A stretch of DNA of 64,000 bases from Neptuniibacter victor (GTDB lineage: Bacteria; Pseudomonadota; Gammaproteobacteria; Pseudomonadales; Balneatricaceae), in contig AP025763.1 of assembly GCA_027943745.1 (NCBI GenBank), positions 3,844,001 through 3,908,000 on the forward strand. Direction: 5' to 3'. The notes under the pieces are model-generated. The model had not been told where the DNA came from. It did no database searches and was given only the letters and a program-made list of their open reading frames with translations. The number at the start of each line of letters is the position of its first letter. The stretch's first letter is position 1. Position numbers and translations under genes: made by a program. Of the stretch, positions 46,975 through 56,287 are shown in pieces.

Positions 46975-47583
46975 CTACTTAAGCATGGATTTTGCCTGAT
47001 GCAGATCAAACTTTAATCGTTCGATCATCTGCTGTTTACTGGGCAATTCGATTTCTAGCTCACGTAGCTCTTGTAATAAATTTTGTCGTTCATGTCGAGA
47101 TAAGCCATCGCTCACTAACTTCTTCTCGGTTAGATCAATTTTATCCTTCAATTGCGTGACCTCACGCAACTGTCGACTTATCTGCTGCTCGATCTCTTTC
47201 ACTTCCTTCTCTTGCAAATAGATCTCACGACCAGCATGGTAAGCTTGCAAGAACGTTTGCTCTCCCTGCTTCGGGCAAACATAACCATACTCTGCACCAC
47301 TGCGTCCAAGCCGGTAGCCATTGTCAGCCTTACAATACGTGTTTAATCCTCTCTCTCTACCTTGCTGGTACAAAGCTAAATCGACAGTAATTTTGTATTC
47401 AGAACAGGCGGACTGATGCTCTGCAATAAAAGCCTCGGCCTTACCTTGCAAACCATCGCGATAGCCTATTCCCTGCCAATCTCCCGTAATGCATTCGTCT
47501 TTACTGAGACTCGCACAACCAGAAAGCAGCACAAAACTAAAAACAGCAATAAGAAAAGATGAATAGCGTATTTTCTGGCACAC
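46975..47583 (-). CDS. DUF2799 lipoprotein with C-terminal coiled coil
   Basis: The 202-residue lipoprotein has a lipobox near LLSGCAS (Cys about residue 23). It matches DUF2799 by GDWQGIGYRDGLQGKAEAFIAEHQSAC, YQQGRERGLNTYCKADNGYRLGRSGAEYGYVCP and FLQAYHAGREI. The last 75 residues are charged and heptad-like and predict a coiled coil. Function is unknown; the family is found in the envelope of many gammaproteobacteria. It is monocistronic between the hybrid kinase and the next minus-strand gene. Confidence 0.83.
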   Translation of the reverse strand: MCQKIRYSSFLIAVFSFVLLSGCASLSKDECITGDWQGIGYRDGLQGKAEAFIAEHQSACSEYKITVDLALYQQGRERGLNTYCKADNGYRLGRSGAEYGYVCPKQGEQTFLQAYHAGREIYLQEKEVKEIEQQISRQLREVTQLKDKIDLTEKKLVSDGLSRHERQNLLQELRELEIELPSKQQMIERLKFDLHQAKSMLK

Positions 47584-47780
47584 GAGGGTAATCCCGTTCG
47601 GTAAATTATGCCCAGAATAATACGCTGAAGCTTAACCTAGGTGAAATACTCAATAGGATTACAAAAAAACAGGAATAAGCTTGAAACCTTGATTTTGCCA
47701 CCCGATTAAAGAGATAAAACTTCTTAATACTTTTCGTAAAACCTGCATAGTCTCTCCTCTACCATTTGGCAAGCAACAGG

Positions 47781-48344
47781 TCATCGAATAACAATGTCAG
47801 GTAACCAACGTTTAACTCGATCAATTTCATCCCGTTCACCTTCGTTAATCGGTGGAATATCAAGTACGTCAGGAGGGGAGGCCAGCAAATTCAAGTCGAC
47901 GGCTTGAGCTAAACCCACAATTTGTTCATTTTCCACGCGCATGTGGTAATAGATACCATTCCAAAAGTTTGCGCCAAAATCCTCTTTCTTTTTGAACATA
48001 AATAATAGGTCATGTGACAACCAGCTAAGATCCTCACGTGAGACCTTGTGCGGCTGTTCATACGGATAAGCCAGATGGCACCACAGTTCAGGGCCCTCGA
48101 GGCACTTCATCTCCTTCATCGACAAGAAATAGTCACGAAACAGGCCATGATCCATATGCAGTTCATAGCGGCTTTGATCTGATTCTGGATAAAAAACAAT
48201 AGTGCCAATCTTGATTTCATCGCCTTTACTATCGAGTAAAAAAATGTGCTTTTTACCGGAAAGCACATCAGCAACGCTATAACTAGATAAACCGATACAA
48301 ACCGATATGGTGATTGCATTAACTAACGTTTTAAACCAAGACAT
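47781..48344 (-). CDS. hypothetical exported protein
   Basis: I do not recognise this 187-residue protein. An N-terminal signal peptide is likely (SWFKTLVNAITISVCIGLSSYSVAD, with cleavage near SVA). The mature part is rich in aromatic and charged residues with two Cys in MKCLEGPELWCHLAYPYEQ, which could form a disulfide. The ATG at about 48344 (MSWFK) is preferred because AAGGGGGA lies just upstream; a frame open to 48404 would place a non-signal stretch first. It stands alone. Confidence 0.7.
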   Translation of the reverse strand: MSWFKTLVNAITISVCIGLSSYSVADVLSGKKHIFLLDSKGDEIKIGTIVFYPESDQSRYELHMDHGLFRDYFLSMKEMKCLEGPELWCHLAYPYEQPHKVSREDLSWLSHDLLFMFKKKEDFGANFWNGIYYHMRVENEQIVGLAQAVDLNLLASPPDVLDIPPINEGERDEIDRVKRWLPDIVIR

Positions 48345-48513
48345 ATCTTCCCCCTTGCTCATGAGCGCTATAATGAGTGTACGATGCTCGTCAACAAGCG
48401 CCATGATACTTGGGTACTGATTTTGCCGCCCTTCATCAAAAAAACATTTTGAATGTCATGCCATTTCTTTACATTATGGTGGGTATTCATTCGACCTAAT
48501 CAGCGGAGTTACT

Positions 48514-49143
48514 ATGGGGTCATGCTGCCAACATGAACAACAGTTCGATGGTGCATCACAAGAATACCGTCGTGCTTTATGGTGGGTAATATTTATAAAC
48601 GCAGTCATGTTTCTTGTAGAAATGGGTGCGAGTATCCAGGCCAGTTCACAAGCCCTACAGGCCGATGCTCTCGATTTCTTAGGGGATACAGCCACCTATA
48701 GCCTATCCCTACTCGTAATAGGCAGCTCCCTTAAAATAAGAAATCGTGCAGCCCTATTTAAAGCCGCTAGCCTCATGGTTATGGGCGTTTCGGTATTTAC
48801 AATGACGTTGTACCGATTCCTCTATATGGAAACGCCACAAGCCGTCACCATGGGAACCTTTGGAGCGCTGGCTTTTATCGCCAATATGATCAGTGTGTTA
48901 ATACTTCTACGCTTTAGAGATGGTGATGCAAATGTACGCTCTGTATGGCTTTGTAGCCGCAATGATGCAATTGGCAATATTGCAGTGATGATCGCTGCCC
49001 TTGGTGTTTGGCAAAGTAGTTCAGCCTGGCCCGATCTTATCGTTGCAAGCATTATGGCGGGGCTATTCAGTTGGTCTGCCATCCAGATTTTCCAACAGGT
49101 GAGAAACGATTCTGATAACGGCACAGATCAAAAAACAAGTTAA
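48514..49143 (+). CDS. small CDF-type cation transporter
   Basis: The 209-residue protein has about six hydrophobic segments. The N-terminus has MGSCCQHEQQ, a Cys/His-rich putative metal-binding tip. The first transmembrane metal pair matches DALDFLGD (D-x-x-x-D type). The second site, usually HxxxD, reads CSRNDAIGNIAV, so the His is replaced by Cys or Ser. No long cytosolic C-terminal domain is present. This resembles the short CzcD/ZitB-like cation transporter family that often pairs with metal sensors, but no regulator gene is beside it. Efflux of Zn, Co or a related ion is an educated guess. Confidence 0.8.
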   Translation: MGSCCQHEQQFDGASQEYRRALWWVIFINAVMFLVEMGASIQASSQALQADALDFLGDTATYSLSLLVIGSSLKIRNRAALFKAASLMVMGVSVFTMTLYRFLYMETPQAVTMGTFGALAFIANMISVLILLRFRDGDANVRSVWLCSRNDAIGNIAVMIAALGVWQSSSAWPDLIVASIMAGLFSWSAIQIFQQVRNDSDNGTDQKTS

Positions 49144-49168
49144 CGAACGATCATTCGTGATTTTTTTT
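49143..49168 (+). terminator. weak rho-independent terminator after the CDF gene
   Basis: ACGAA and TTCGT form a short stem around a 6-nt loop containing GATC, directly after the stop codon, followed by GA and eight T residues. Confidence 0.5.
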
Positions 49169-49234
49169 GCAGCAAAGCCAAGATTTAGTTAGAGTTAGTG
49201 CGTCGTTCGTTTTTTGACCAACCAGGAGCATATA

Positions 49235-49909
49235 ATGATAAAAAAAGCCCTGAAGTTATGTAATCTGAAATTGCTTCATTTTTCTATTATCGCCTCACTG
49301 TATGCGATTAATCCCGCACACGCCGGACATCTGCAGAAAATATTGCCCGCAAAACAGCTCAAAAAAATCCAACATGAATACGACCAAGAGACAGCTGAAC
49401 GCTTTAATTCTTGGCAAAGCCTGCTGCTAGATAGCCACAACAAAACGCCCACTGAGAAACTCACACTTGTAAATGATTTCTTTAATCAAATGAAATGGAC
49501 TGAAGATCAAAACTTATGGCAAAAACGCGATTACTGGGCGACCCCTATCGAAAGTTTGATTCGTAATGCAGGGGACTGTGAAGACTTTTCTATCGCCAAA
49601 TACTTTACGCTGCTTGAATTAGGTATTCCTGTAGAACAGCTTAAAGTTTCATATGTCCAGATGCGTCAAACACAGCAGGCCCACATGGTCCTAGCCTTCT
49701 ATGAGAACGAAAGCGCAGATCCTCTGATTCTCGACAATATGCAAAAAAAAATAATGAGAGGTTCAAAGAGAACAGATCTAACACCAATGTTCCACTTTAA
49801 TGGCGAAGGAGTATGGAGTAAGGATTCTCCTTCTACTCGTGTAGATTCAGCATTAAAAATTCGAAACTGGGCTGATCTGATGCAGAGAATAGACGCAGAA
49901 CAGAGTTAA
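49235..49909 (+). CDS. LapG-family periplasmic cysteine protease (BTLCP)
   Basis: The protein has 224 residues with a signal peptide (about 1-30, ending INPAHA). The bacterial transglutaminase-like cysteine protease fold has Cys115 in GDCEDFSIAKYFTL, His150 in QQAHMVLAF and Asp167 in LILDNMQ, the C-H-D triad. LapG cleaves the N-terminus of LapA-type adhesins unless held by the c-di-GMP receptor LapD. AGGAG seven bases before ATG 49235 supports the start. LapD and LapA genes are not next to it, although c-di-GMP enzymes surround it. Confidence 0.88.
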   Translation: MIKKALKLCNLKLLHFSIIASLYAINPAHAGHLQKILPAKQLKKIQHEYDQETAERFNSWQSLLLDSHNKTPTEKLTLVNDFFNQMKWTEDQNLWQKRDYWATPIESLIRNAGDCEDFSIAKYFTLLELGIPVEQLKVSYVQMRQTQQAHMVLAFYENESADPLILDNMQKKIMRGSKRTDLTPMFHFNGEGVWSKDSPSTRVDSALKIRNWADLMQRIDAEQS

Positions 49910-50133
49910 ACAACAATACACAGTCTGTATTTATGCGATCTAATATGTTGTTATACCGTGTATTAATCTCGATTCGCTGCGGCACAATAGCTATATTGAA
50001 TTGATACGAACCGAGACTTTATTGACTAAGGAATTCCTCAAAACTAGAAGAATTCACTTGAATGAGTTCGAAAGATTCACCTATAAGCTACACTTAGATA
50101 AAACTATCGACTCGGCTGTTTCAGGAATACAAG

Positions 50134-51693
50134 ATGCCCAATACATTACTTTTCGCTGCCGAAGAACCTCAAACGCCGGACAGTGGACTGCCCCCTTGGA
50201 AAGTCTTAGTTGTAGACGATGAAGATAGTGTTCATCGCGTTACTGAACTCGTTCTAAAAAATGTCACATTTGATGATCGCCCTATCGAATTGATTGAAGC
50301 GAACTCTGCCGCTGAAGCAAAAACAATTTTTGAAAAACATGGTGACGAGATAGCCCTAGCGCTAGTCGATGTTGTCATGGAAACCGATGATGCAGGGTTA
50401 CAGCTAATTCGAATTATTCGTGAAGAACTCAAAAATGATATGACGCGTGTTGTGCTCCGGACAGGCCAACCAGGTCAGGCCCCGGAAGAGAAGGTTATAC
50501 AAGAATACGATATCAATGATTATAAAGATAAAACCGAGTTAACCGGCACAAAGCTAAAAACACTCATTTATTCTTCGTTACGCTCCTATCGCGATATCAA
50601 GACGATTGACCGCCAACGTAAGTCCCTGGAAACCGTCATCCATGCCATTGGGCAGATAAATCAGGTTAACTCACTTAGTTTACTAGCGTCGGCGATACTG
50701 AATCAGTTAATCACTCTGTTAAATTTTGAACCTGATTCAATCTACTGTAGTACACGTCGCCTCTACCGAGATATACCACGCTTCACCGTTCTGGCGGCAA
50801 CAGGCAATATGCAGCCCTTATTACATGAAGCAAGTAAAGATACAAACTCTCTTGTTCAATACAATGAAAGTGAACTGCCTGAAGATCTGCAGAAAGTGTT
50901 TAACCAAGCCCTACAAACAAAAGGTTCAATACACACCGAAGATGGCTACATCGCCTATCACTCTGGGATGAGTGGTGCGGAAAGCCTCTTATACATCAAA
51001 CATCGCAGTAATATAGATGAACATGCCAAACATCTATTAGAAATTTTTAGTGCAGATGTTATTTCTACTTACCATACATTACTGCTTAAAGAAGAGATCC
51101 AAGAAACCCAAGAAGAACTTATCTATATTCTTGGTGAAGCTGTTGAGAAACGCTCCAAAGAAACCGGAGCTCACGTAAAAAGGGTGGCTGAGATTTCCGC
51201 CCTTCTCGCGGCAGCCTCAGGAACAAATCAACTTTTTATAGAGAATATTAGACTAGCTTCTCCGCTGCATGATTTAGGAAAAATTGCGATTCCTGATGCA
51301 ATTTTGAATAAGCCCGGTGCTCTCGATCCAAACGAATGGACAACGATGAAGACCCATGCAGAAATAGGAGAAAGTATGCTGAAACACTCTGATCGCCCCG
51401 TATTTCAGCTCGCTGCGCGTATCGCCGGAAGTCACCATGAGAAATGGGATGGCACAGGTTATCCACAAGGCCTACAAGGTGAAGAGATACCTTTATCTGG
51501 GCGTATCACAGCCGTTGCAGATGTATTTGACGCACTAAACAGCAAACGCTGTTATAAGGAAAATTGGCCTTTAGAAAAGACATTGGATCTGATGCACGAA
51601 GAGAAAGGCAAGCATTTTGATCCCAATCTTATCGAGCTATTCCAGGAAAACCTCAATGAGATTCTCGCTATCTGTAAACGCTACCCTGATTAA
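50134..51693 (+). CDS. REC-DUF3369-HD-GYP response regulator (c-di-GMP phosphodiesterase)
   Basis: In this 519-residue protein, REC spans about 25-155 with Asp79 in LALVDVVMETDDAG and the signature VVLRTGQPGQAPEEK. DUF3369 spans about 165-320 and HD-GYP about 330-515. The HD pair is H379D380 in PLHDLGKIAIPDAIL, a later HHEKWDGTGYPQG gives G442YP, and the sequence looks catalytically complete. It is followed after 11 bp by a kinase. The N-terminal half is similar in residues and order to the EAL regulator at 35772, so the two share a front half with swapped output domains. Confidence 0.93.
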   Translation: MPNTLLFAAEEPQTPDSGLPPWKVLVVDDEDSVHRVTELVLKNVTFDDRPIELIEANSAAEAKTIFEKHGDEIALALVDVVMETDDAGLQLIRIIREELKNDMTRVVLRTGQPGQAPEEKVIQEYDINDYKDKTELTGTKLKTLIYSSLRSYRDIKTIDRQRKSLETVIHAIGQINQVNSLSLLASAILNQLITLLNFEPDSIYCSTRRLYRDIPRFTVLAATGNMQPLLHEASKDTNSLVQYNESELPEDLQKVFNQALQTKGSIHTEDGYIAYHSGMSGAESLLYIKHRSNIDEHAKHLLEIFSADVISTYHTLLLKEEIQETQEELIYILGEAVEKRSKETGAHVKRVAEISALLAAASGTNQLFIENIRLASPLHDLGKIAIPDAILNKPGALDPNEWTTMKTHAEIGESMLKHSDRPVFQLAARIAGSHHEKWDGTGYPQGLQGEEIPLSGRITAVADVFDALNSKRCYKENWPLEKTLDLMHEEKGKHFDPNLIELFQENLNEILAICKRYPD

Positions 51694-51704
51694 ACACGTT
51701 TAAC

Positions 51705-53348
51705 ATGAATAGTTCTTTAGATAGCACTTCCCCAAACATAATGTCCGGCCGCTTAGGTAAGCGGTTTGCTATGTTAATTGTTATCTTCAGCTCATGCTTT
51801 ACATTACTAAGCACGAGCCTCCAACTCGCTTTGGACTACAGAGCGGATATTAGTCGAATAGAGCAACAATTCAATAATGTCCGCACCTCCTATCTGCAAG
51901 CTATTACATTGAGCGTATGGTCGCTAGATGATTCCCAAATCGAAACCCAACTCATTGGCCTAAGCCAACTTCCAGATATTGAATATGTATCAATCGTTGT
52001 TGAAGGCGAGATGAATTGGCAGCAAGGCGAAGCACAGTCTTCAGCCACTAAAACCGTAGATTTCCCGCTCAATTACAGTGCGCCGGGTATATCATCTCAA
52101 GACATTGGCGTTCTGCGCGTTACGGCAAGTATTGATAATGTATATAACCGCCTTCTCAATAAAGCAGGGGTTATCCTTGTTAGCAATGGTATAAAAACGT
52201 TCTTAGTCTCAGGCTTTATCCTGTTCTTAGTATGGATGCATATCACCCGCCATTTACATAATATTTCCCGTTATTTAAATGAGATCGATTTCAGCAAATT
52301 AACTCGACCGTTACTGTTAAAAAAACGCGTTAATGAAAAAAAATTAGATGAAATTGATACGGTTGTTAAAACGATCAACCATATGAGAACAAGTCTTCAC
52401 GATTCCTATGAAGAGCTCAATCAAAATAAAATACACCTGCAGTCACTCGTCGCAGAACGAGATACTCTGCTTGAAAGCGAGCGGCGATACAAAGAAACGC
52501 TGGAAGAACGCGTATTAGAGCGGACAGAACAACTTCAAACCTCAATGGAAGATCTACGCTCTGCGCAAACATTGTTGATTGAGACCGAGAAAATGGCCGC
52601 ATTGGGCAATATGGTTGCAGGTGTGGCCCACGAAATTAATACACCTATTGGTGTTTGCCGAACCGCTGCAAGCTACCAAGATGAGAATAGCCGTGAGATC
52701 CGTCGTAAGTTTGAAGAGGGTACATTAACCCAATCAGACCTACGTGACTTCTTAGATGGCATCGATGAATCCAGCTCTCTATTTGAAACCAATATCGTTA
52801 AAGCAAGCCAGCTCATCTCCAGCTTTAAACTTATTGCAACCGACCAAAGCTACGATGCAATTCAACGCTTTAATCTAAAAAACTATCTCGAATCATCCAT
52901 TCAAACGATATATCCGCAATATAAACACCGACACGTCGATTTTAAGTTGGATATCCCCAGTACGATTGAGCTAGATAGCTACCCTGGTGCGTTACACCAC
53001 GTATTAAGCAATCTGATTCACAACTCCACGATTCACGGGTTTGAAGAAAAACAAGGGGGAGAGATATCCATTAAGGCCACAGCTGATGCTCACAATCTTC
53101 GGCTTAGCTATCAAGACAATGGTCGAGGCTTATCTCTAGAAGAGAGTAAAAAGCTTTTCGAGCCCTTTTTTACAACCAAGCGAGGAAAAGGAGGAAGTGG
53201 TTTAGGCATGTCTATTGTGTTTAACATTATCTCCCGTCAACTAGGCGGCAAGATAGAGCTCAACACCGAAGCTAATGATGGGTTTGAAGCGCTCATTACA
53301 ATCCCATTAGCCATTGCACCTCAAGAAAATGAATCCTCAGATCAATAG
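51705..53348 (+). CDS. membrane sensor histidine kinase (NTPIG type)
   Basis: In 547 residues, two TM segments (about 20-40 and 155-177) flank a small periplasmic region of about 110 residues. A HAMP-like/coiled-coil part follows. The HisKA box LGNMVAGVAHEINTPIGVC contains H309. HATPase_c has LSNLIHNSTIHGF, YQDNGRGLS and GKGGSGLGMSIVFNII. Its box is close to that of the Cache kinase at 39160. It is the evident partner of the HD-GYP regulator 11 bp upstream. Confidence 0.92.
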   Translation: MNSSLDSTSPNIMSGRLGKRFAMLIVIFSSCFTLLSTSLQLALDYRADISRIEQQFNNVRTSYLQAITLSVWSLDDSQIETQLIGLSQLPDIEYVSIVVEGEMNWQQGEAQSSATKTVDFPLNYSAPGISSQDIGVLRVTASIDNVYNRLLNKAGVILVSNGIKTFLVSGFILFLVWMHITRHLHNISRYLNEIDFSKLTRPLLLKKRVNEKKLDEIDTVVKTINHMRTSLHDSYEELNQNKIHLQSLVAERDTLLESERRYKETLEERVLERTEQLQTSMEDLRSAQTLLIETEKMAALGNMVAGVAHEINTPIGVCRTAASYQDENSREIRRKFEEGTLTQSDLRDFLDGIDESSSLFETNIVKASQLISSFKLIATDQSYDAIQRFNLKNYLESSIQTIYPQYKHRHVDFKLDIPSTIELDSYPGALHHVLSNLIHNSTIHGFEEKQGGEISIKATADAHNLRLSYQDNGRGLSLEESKKLFEPFFTTKRGKGGSGLGMSIVFNIISRQLGGKIELNTEANDGFEALITIPLAIAPQENESSDQ

Positions 53349-53361
53349 GGAACGCCCCTAT
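53345..53361. terminator. short hairpin between convergent genes
   Basis: ATAGGG and CCCTAT, overlapping the kinase TAG stop, form a 6-bp stem with a 5-nt loop and then TCTATTT. It may be a weak terminator for both convergent genes. Confidence 0.3.
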
Positions 53362-53365
53362 CTAT

Positions 53366-54208
53366 TTAAGGTAATTTGATTGTCCGATAGAAGTGGTAGA
53401 GCAATTCACCATCTTGTAAGCGATGCTTTTCAATCGCTTGCCAAAAATTTTCTGCTAAACCGGGATGCTTCTGTACCCATTGCGATGATAACGGCAGGTA
53501 CCAATCAGCCATTAGAAAAGGCGTTGGCAACACTTTCATTTCGCGCTCGATTTCAAGTTTTTCCAGTAAATGCGTACCCACAGATTCTTCAACAACATAA
53601 CCATCAATGCGTCCAAGCGCTGCCAACTTGAAACCTTGTTCAGGCAAAAAGTTTTTAGCGGGTAAGACACCAAGCTTCTCTAGTTTTTGTGTTGTTATAT
53701 AGCCCATAGGGGAAGCAATGCCAGAAAAAACACCGGAAAAAGACTCACCATTCCATGCCAACCTAGAATGCACTTGCGTATAAATTAAATATCGAACATG
53801 CCACAACCTATATGGGGAATAAATAATGCCATCCCGCTTTGGGAATACGCCCCAACTATCCCGAGCTTTGGTCCAGATAGCAGGAAAAACGCCATCAACC
53901 TTTCCATGCTTCAGCTGATCAATACAGCGAAGCCAAGGATAGTTTACAAACACCACATCTATATCTAAATCGTCGGCAGCCTTCTTAACTAAGTCCGGTA
54001 AAACCCCCGTCTCAGCGTCAATCCACTCAGCCCGTTTGTCACTAACAGGTAAACTCTTTAGGTAAGGAAGATAATCTTGATTCTCATAACATAGGACCAT
54101 TCGATCAGCTGCAGAAACATTGAAGCTAAACATTAAGCATAGAGTGATGATGAGAAAGGAATTAACAAGATAACCCCATAGTGATGTGAAATCTTTACTG
54201 CGAAGCAT
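53366..54208 (-). CDS. family 3 (polar amino acid-like) solute-binding protein
   Basis: The 280-residue protein has a signal peptide (about 15-33) and a SBP_bac_3 fold. Family marks are TGVLPDLVKKAADDLDIDVVFVNYPWLRCIDQLKHGKVDGVFPAIWTKARDSWGVFPKR and later RIDGYVVEESVGTHLLEKL. The start overlaps the end of the upstream SBP gene by 14 bp, so the two are coupled. No permease or ATPase genes are near. It is convergent with the NTPIG kinase. It may be a receptor component rather than part of an uptake system. Confidence 0.85.
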   Translation of the reverse strand: MLRSKDFTSLWGYLVNSFLIITLCLMFSFNVSAADRMVLCYENQDYLPYLKSLPVSDKRAEWIDAETGVLPDLVKKAADDLDIDVVFVNYPWLRCIDQLKHGKVDGVFPAIWTKARDSWGVFPKRDGIIYSPYRLWHVRYLIYTQVHSRLAWNGESFSGVFSGIASPMGYITTQKLEKLGVLPAKNFLPEQGFKLAALGRIDGYVVEESVGTHLLEKLEIEREMKVLPTPFLMADWYLPLSSQWVQKHPGLAENFWQAIEKHRLQDGELLYHFYRTIKLP

Positions 54209-54989
54209 ATCGTTTTATGATCCCGTCAAAACTACCATCTAATTTCATCGATTCCATCGCCTTATTCACTTTATCAATGAGTTCAGGCGTACTTCTCTCT
54301 TTCGAAAATAAGATATAAGTCGGCCAATAAAGAACCTCCAGTTTCTCCCCCCCATGACGAACAATATCTATCTGATCTTCCAATCCTTGTTCTTTGATAT
54401 AAAACAGAACGGGGAGCTGATCGCCCACAAACATATCAATTCGATGATTTAACAGTTGATCAACACTTTGCTTGGTAGAGTCGGAATAAGAAACAGCAGA
54501 AAAGCGATGATTATCCAGCGCTTGCCGAAAAAGGCCATCACCATAGAGATAACCTCTTCGAACTGAAATCACCTTATCCTCGCTACCTGCATATTCAGGT
54601 GAAATACTAAAAACGTGCTGTTTACGTTTAAACAAAACATAACGCTGTTCAATAAGAACGCTCTGAACATAGCGGCCCCACTTTTGTCGTGCACGGTTCT
54701 TCCCAGCATTAAACAGCAGATCACTCTGCCCATGCTCAGTAAGGTAGACCGCTCGCTTCCATGGATAAAAGTTAAAATTCACACGGTATGAACCGGCCCT
54801 TTTCATCGCCTCTTGAATAATATCAATCGCAATTCCCTTTGGCTCTTCATTCTCTAGATATTGATAAGGGGGATAAATTAGAGTGCTGGCGTTAAATGCT
54901 GGCCCATCGCTCGCTTGTACCCTCGGCAAAAGAAGCACCAACGAATAGATCAGAGATAAGAAGATTGCACGGGTAAGGAATGTCAGCAC
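54195..54989 (-). CDS. family 3 solute-binding protein (upstream member of a tandem pair)
   Basis: In 264 residues, the hydrophobic N-terminus (about 5-22) is a signal peptide. The SBP_bac_3 body reads STLIYPPYQYLENEEPKGIAIDIIQEAMKRAG and NFNFYPWKRAVYLTEHGQSDLLFNAGKNRARQKWGRY, with a C-terminal half from VDQLLNHRIDMFVGDQLPVLF. It is similar in plan to its downstream neighbour, so the two probably arose by duplication. Overlapping frames imply they are translated together. Confidence 0.85.
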   Translation of the reverse strand: MLTFLTRAIFLSLIYSLVLLLPRVQASDGPAFNASTLIYPPYQYLENEEPKGIAIDIIQEAMKRAGSYRVNFNFYPWKRAVYLTEHGQSDLLFNAGKNRARQKWGRYVQSVLIEQRYVLFKRKQHVFSISPEYAGSEDKVISVRRGYLYGDGLFRQALDNHRFSAVSYSDSTKQSVDQLLNHRIDMFVGDQLPVLFYIKEQGLEDQIDIVRHGGEKLEVLYWPTYILFSKERSTPELIDKVNKAMESMKLDGSFDGIIKRYASQ

Positions 54990-55093
54990 AGGACGAAAGC
55001 CTAATCATCATCTTTGCCTATAAGTATTGTTAGCTAACGAATAGCTGTCAATTTAAGCGATACTTTCATTGACTCACATCTATTGAGATAGAG

Positions 55094-56287
55094 CTAAGCC
55101 AATTGCTTAAGCAATTCTTCCGACCAACCAAGAGATTGCTCAAAGTGTTTAGCAAGTACATCTATCTCTTCTTGATTGGACAGCTCATGCCACTCACCTA
55201 AGACATATAGATTGACCGTTGCTAAAATTCTACCTAATGGGTTACTTCCCCCTGTTAACGCTCTTTTAACTTCAACTTGAACAGGCAACTGCTGCATCAA
55301 TTCATCAAGCGGCATCGCTAACACGGCATCAATACCTGATAAAATGCCCGTTAAGAAAGCCGTGCTTGGCTCAACCTGCGGGTTACTCTCCGCAAGCAAC
55401 TCACACATTTTCCCTTTAATTAGCAATAATCCAATCAATTCGTTCGAAGTACGTTTATTATGGCTCAGGGCAAACATTAAGACCCACTTTCTTAGCTCTA
55501 CCAACCCAAGTACGACAATAGCTTCTGCGATATTGGAAATTGTTCTACGCCCACGAAAAGCAGCGGAATTAACCAGCCGCAAAATGCTGGCTACTAGCTC
55601 TGGGTCACTCTGTAACACTTTCTCTATACTTTCAGGCGTTGCTTTAGGGTGATTGACCTCCCCTATGAGCTGAAACATAACCTGCTCATTTCGTTCTAGC
55701 TTGCGGCCTTTAACATATTGAGGCGTAGCGAAAAAACTACCTAAAAAAAGATCGAAGCCTGCGCCCTTACAAACAGAATAAGCCTCATGAGAATCAACAT
55801 TCATTGCCAATAACTTTGTATTATCTCGTTGGCGAAATCGTTGACATACTTTTGTTAGCTCCTCATTTGATCTATCTCGTATATCAATTTTCACAATAGA
55901 AGCTAATTCAATTAATACCTCAGAAGCATTCTCAGGTGCCACCAAACGATAACCATTCAAAGCCATCGAGTGAACATTATTCTTTGCCTCTTCAGATAGA
56001 TCATTAAAGTTATTAATTTCCATCAACAGGGTTTCAACGGGTATCTCTGGTAGCTGATTTTCATACAACCATTCAGCGCCTCCAGAAATAAGTGCAGGCA
56101 GATATTTTATATAACCACTGTCCATTATATTACTGAATGCATTCACTAAGAGCTCAACGGCCTGCTCCCTATTCTCCGGAACAGTGGCGTCTTCATTATC
56201 CTGAGTTGAACAATGCAATTCATAGGCATAAGTATTCATCAAAGCATCAAAGATAGGCTGACGCGTAAACAAAATAGAGTGGCTCAT
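55094..56287 (-). CDS. EAL(degenerate)-HDOD signalling protein
   Basis: The 397-residue protein belongs to the YuxH/CdgJ-like group: an N-terminal EAL-like domain (about 1-190) and a C-terminal HDOD domain (about 200-390, VLQSDPELVASILRLVNSAAFRGRR). The catalytic EAL is replaced by YELHCS and other ligands are not recognisable, so it should bind rather than hydrolyse, or be regulatory only. The ATG at 56287 (MSHSILFTRQPIFDA) matches the usual opening and has GAGAA upstream. The HDOD part is linked elsewhere to c-di-GMP and motility control. Confidence 0.88.
   Translation of the reverse strand: MSHSILFTRQPIFDALMNTYAYELHCSTQDNEDATVPENREQAVELLVNAFSNIMDSGYIKYLPALISGGAEWLYENQLPEIPVETLLMEINNFNDLSEEAKNNVHSMALNGYRLVAPENASEVLIELASIVKIDIRDRSNEELTKVCQRFRQRDNTKLLAMNVDSHEAYSVCKGAGFDLFLGSFFATPQYVKGRKLERNEQVMFQLIGEVNHPKATPESIEKVLQSDPELVASILRLVNSAAFRGRRTISNIAEAIVVLGLVELRKWVLMFALSHNKRTSNELIGLLLIKGKMCELLAESNPQVEPSTAFLTGILSGIDAVLAMPLDELMQQLPVQVEVKRALTGGSNPLGRILATVNLYVLGEWHELSNQEEIDVLAKHFEQSLGWSEELLKQLA

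Noticed and set aside
50001-50222. 73-residue frame overlapping the start of the HD-GYP regulator
   Set aside because: It runs into the regulator in another frame, has no ribosome site or recognisable domain, and ends inside that gene.
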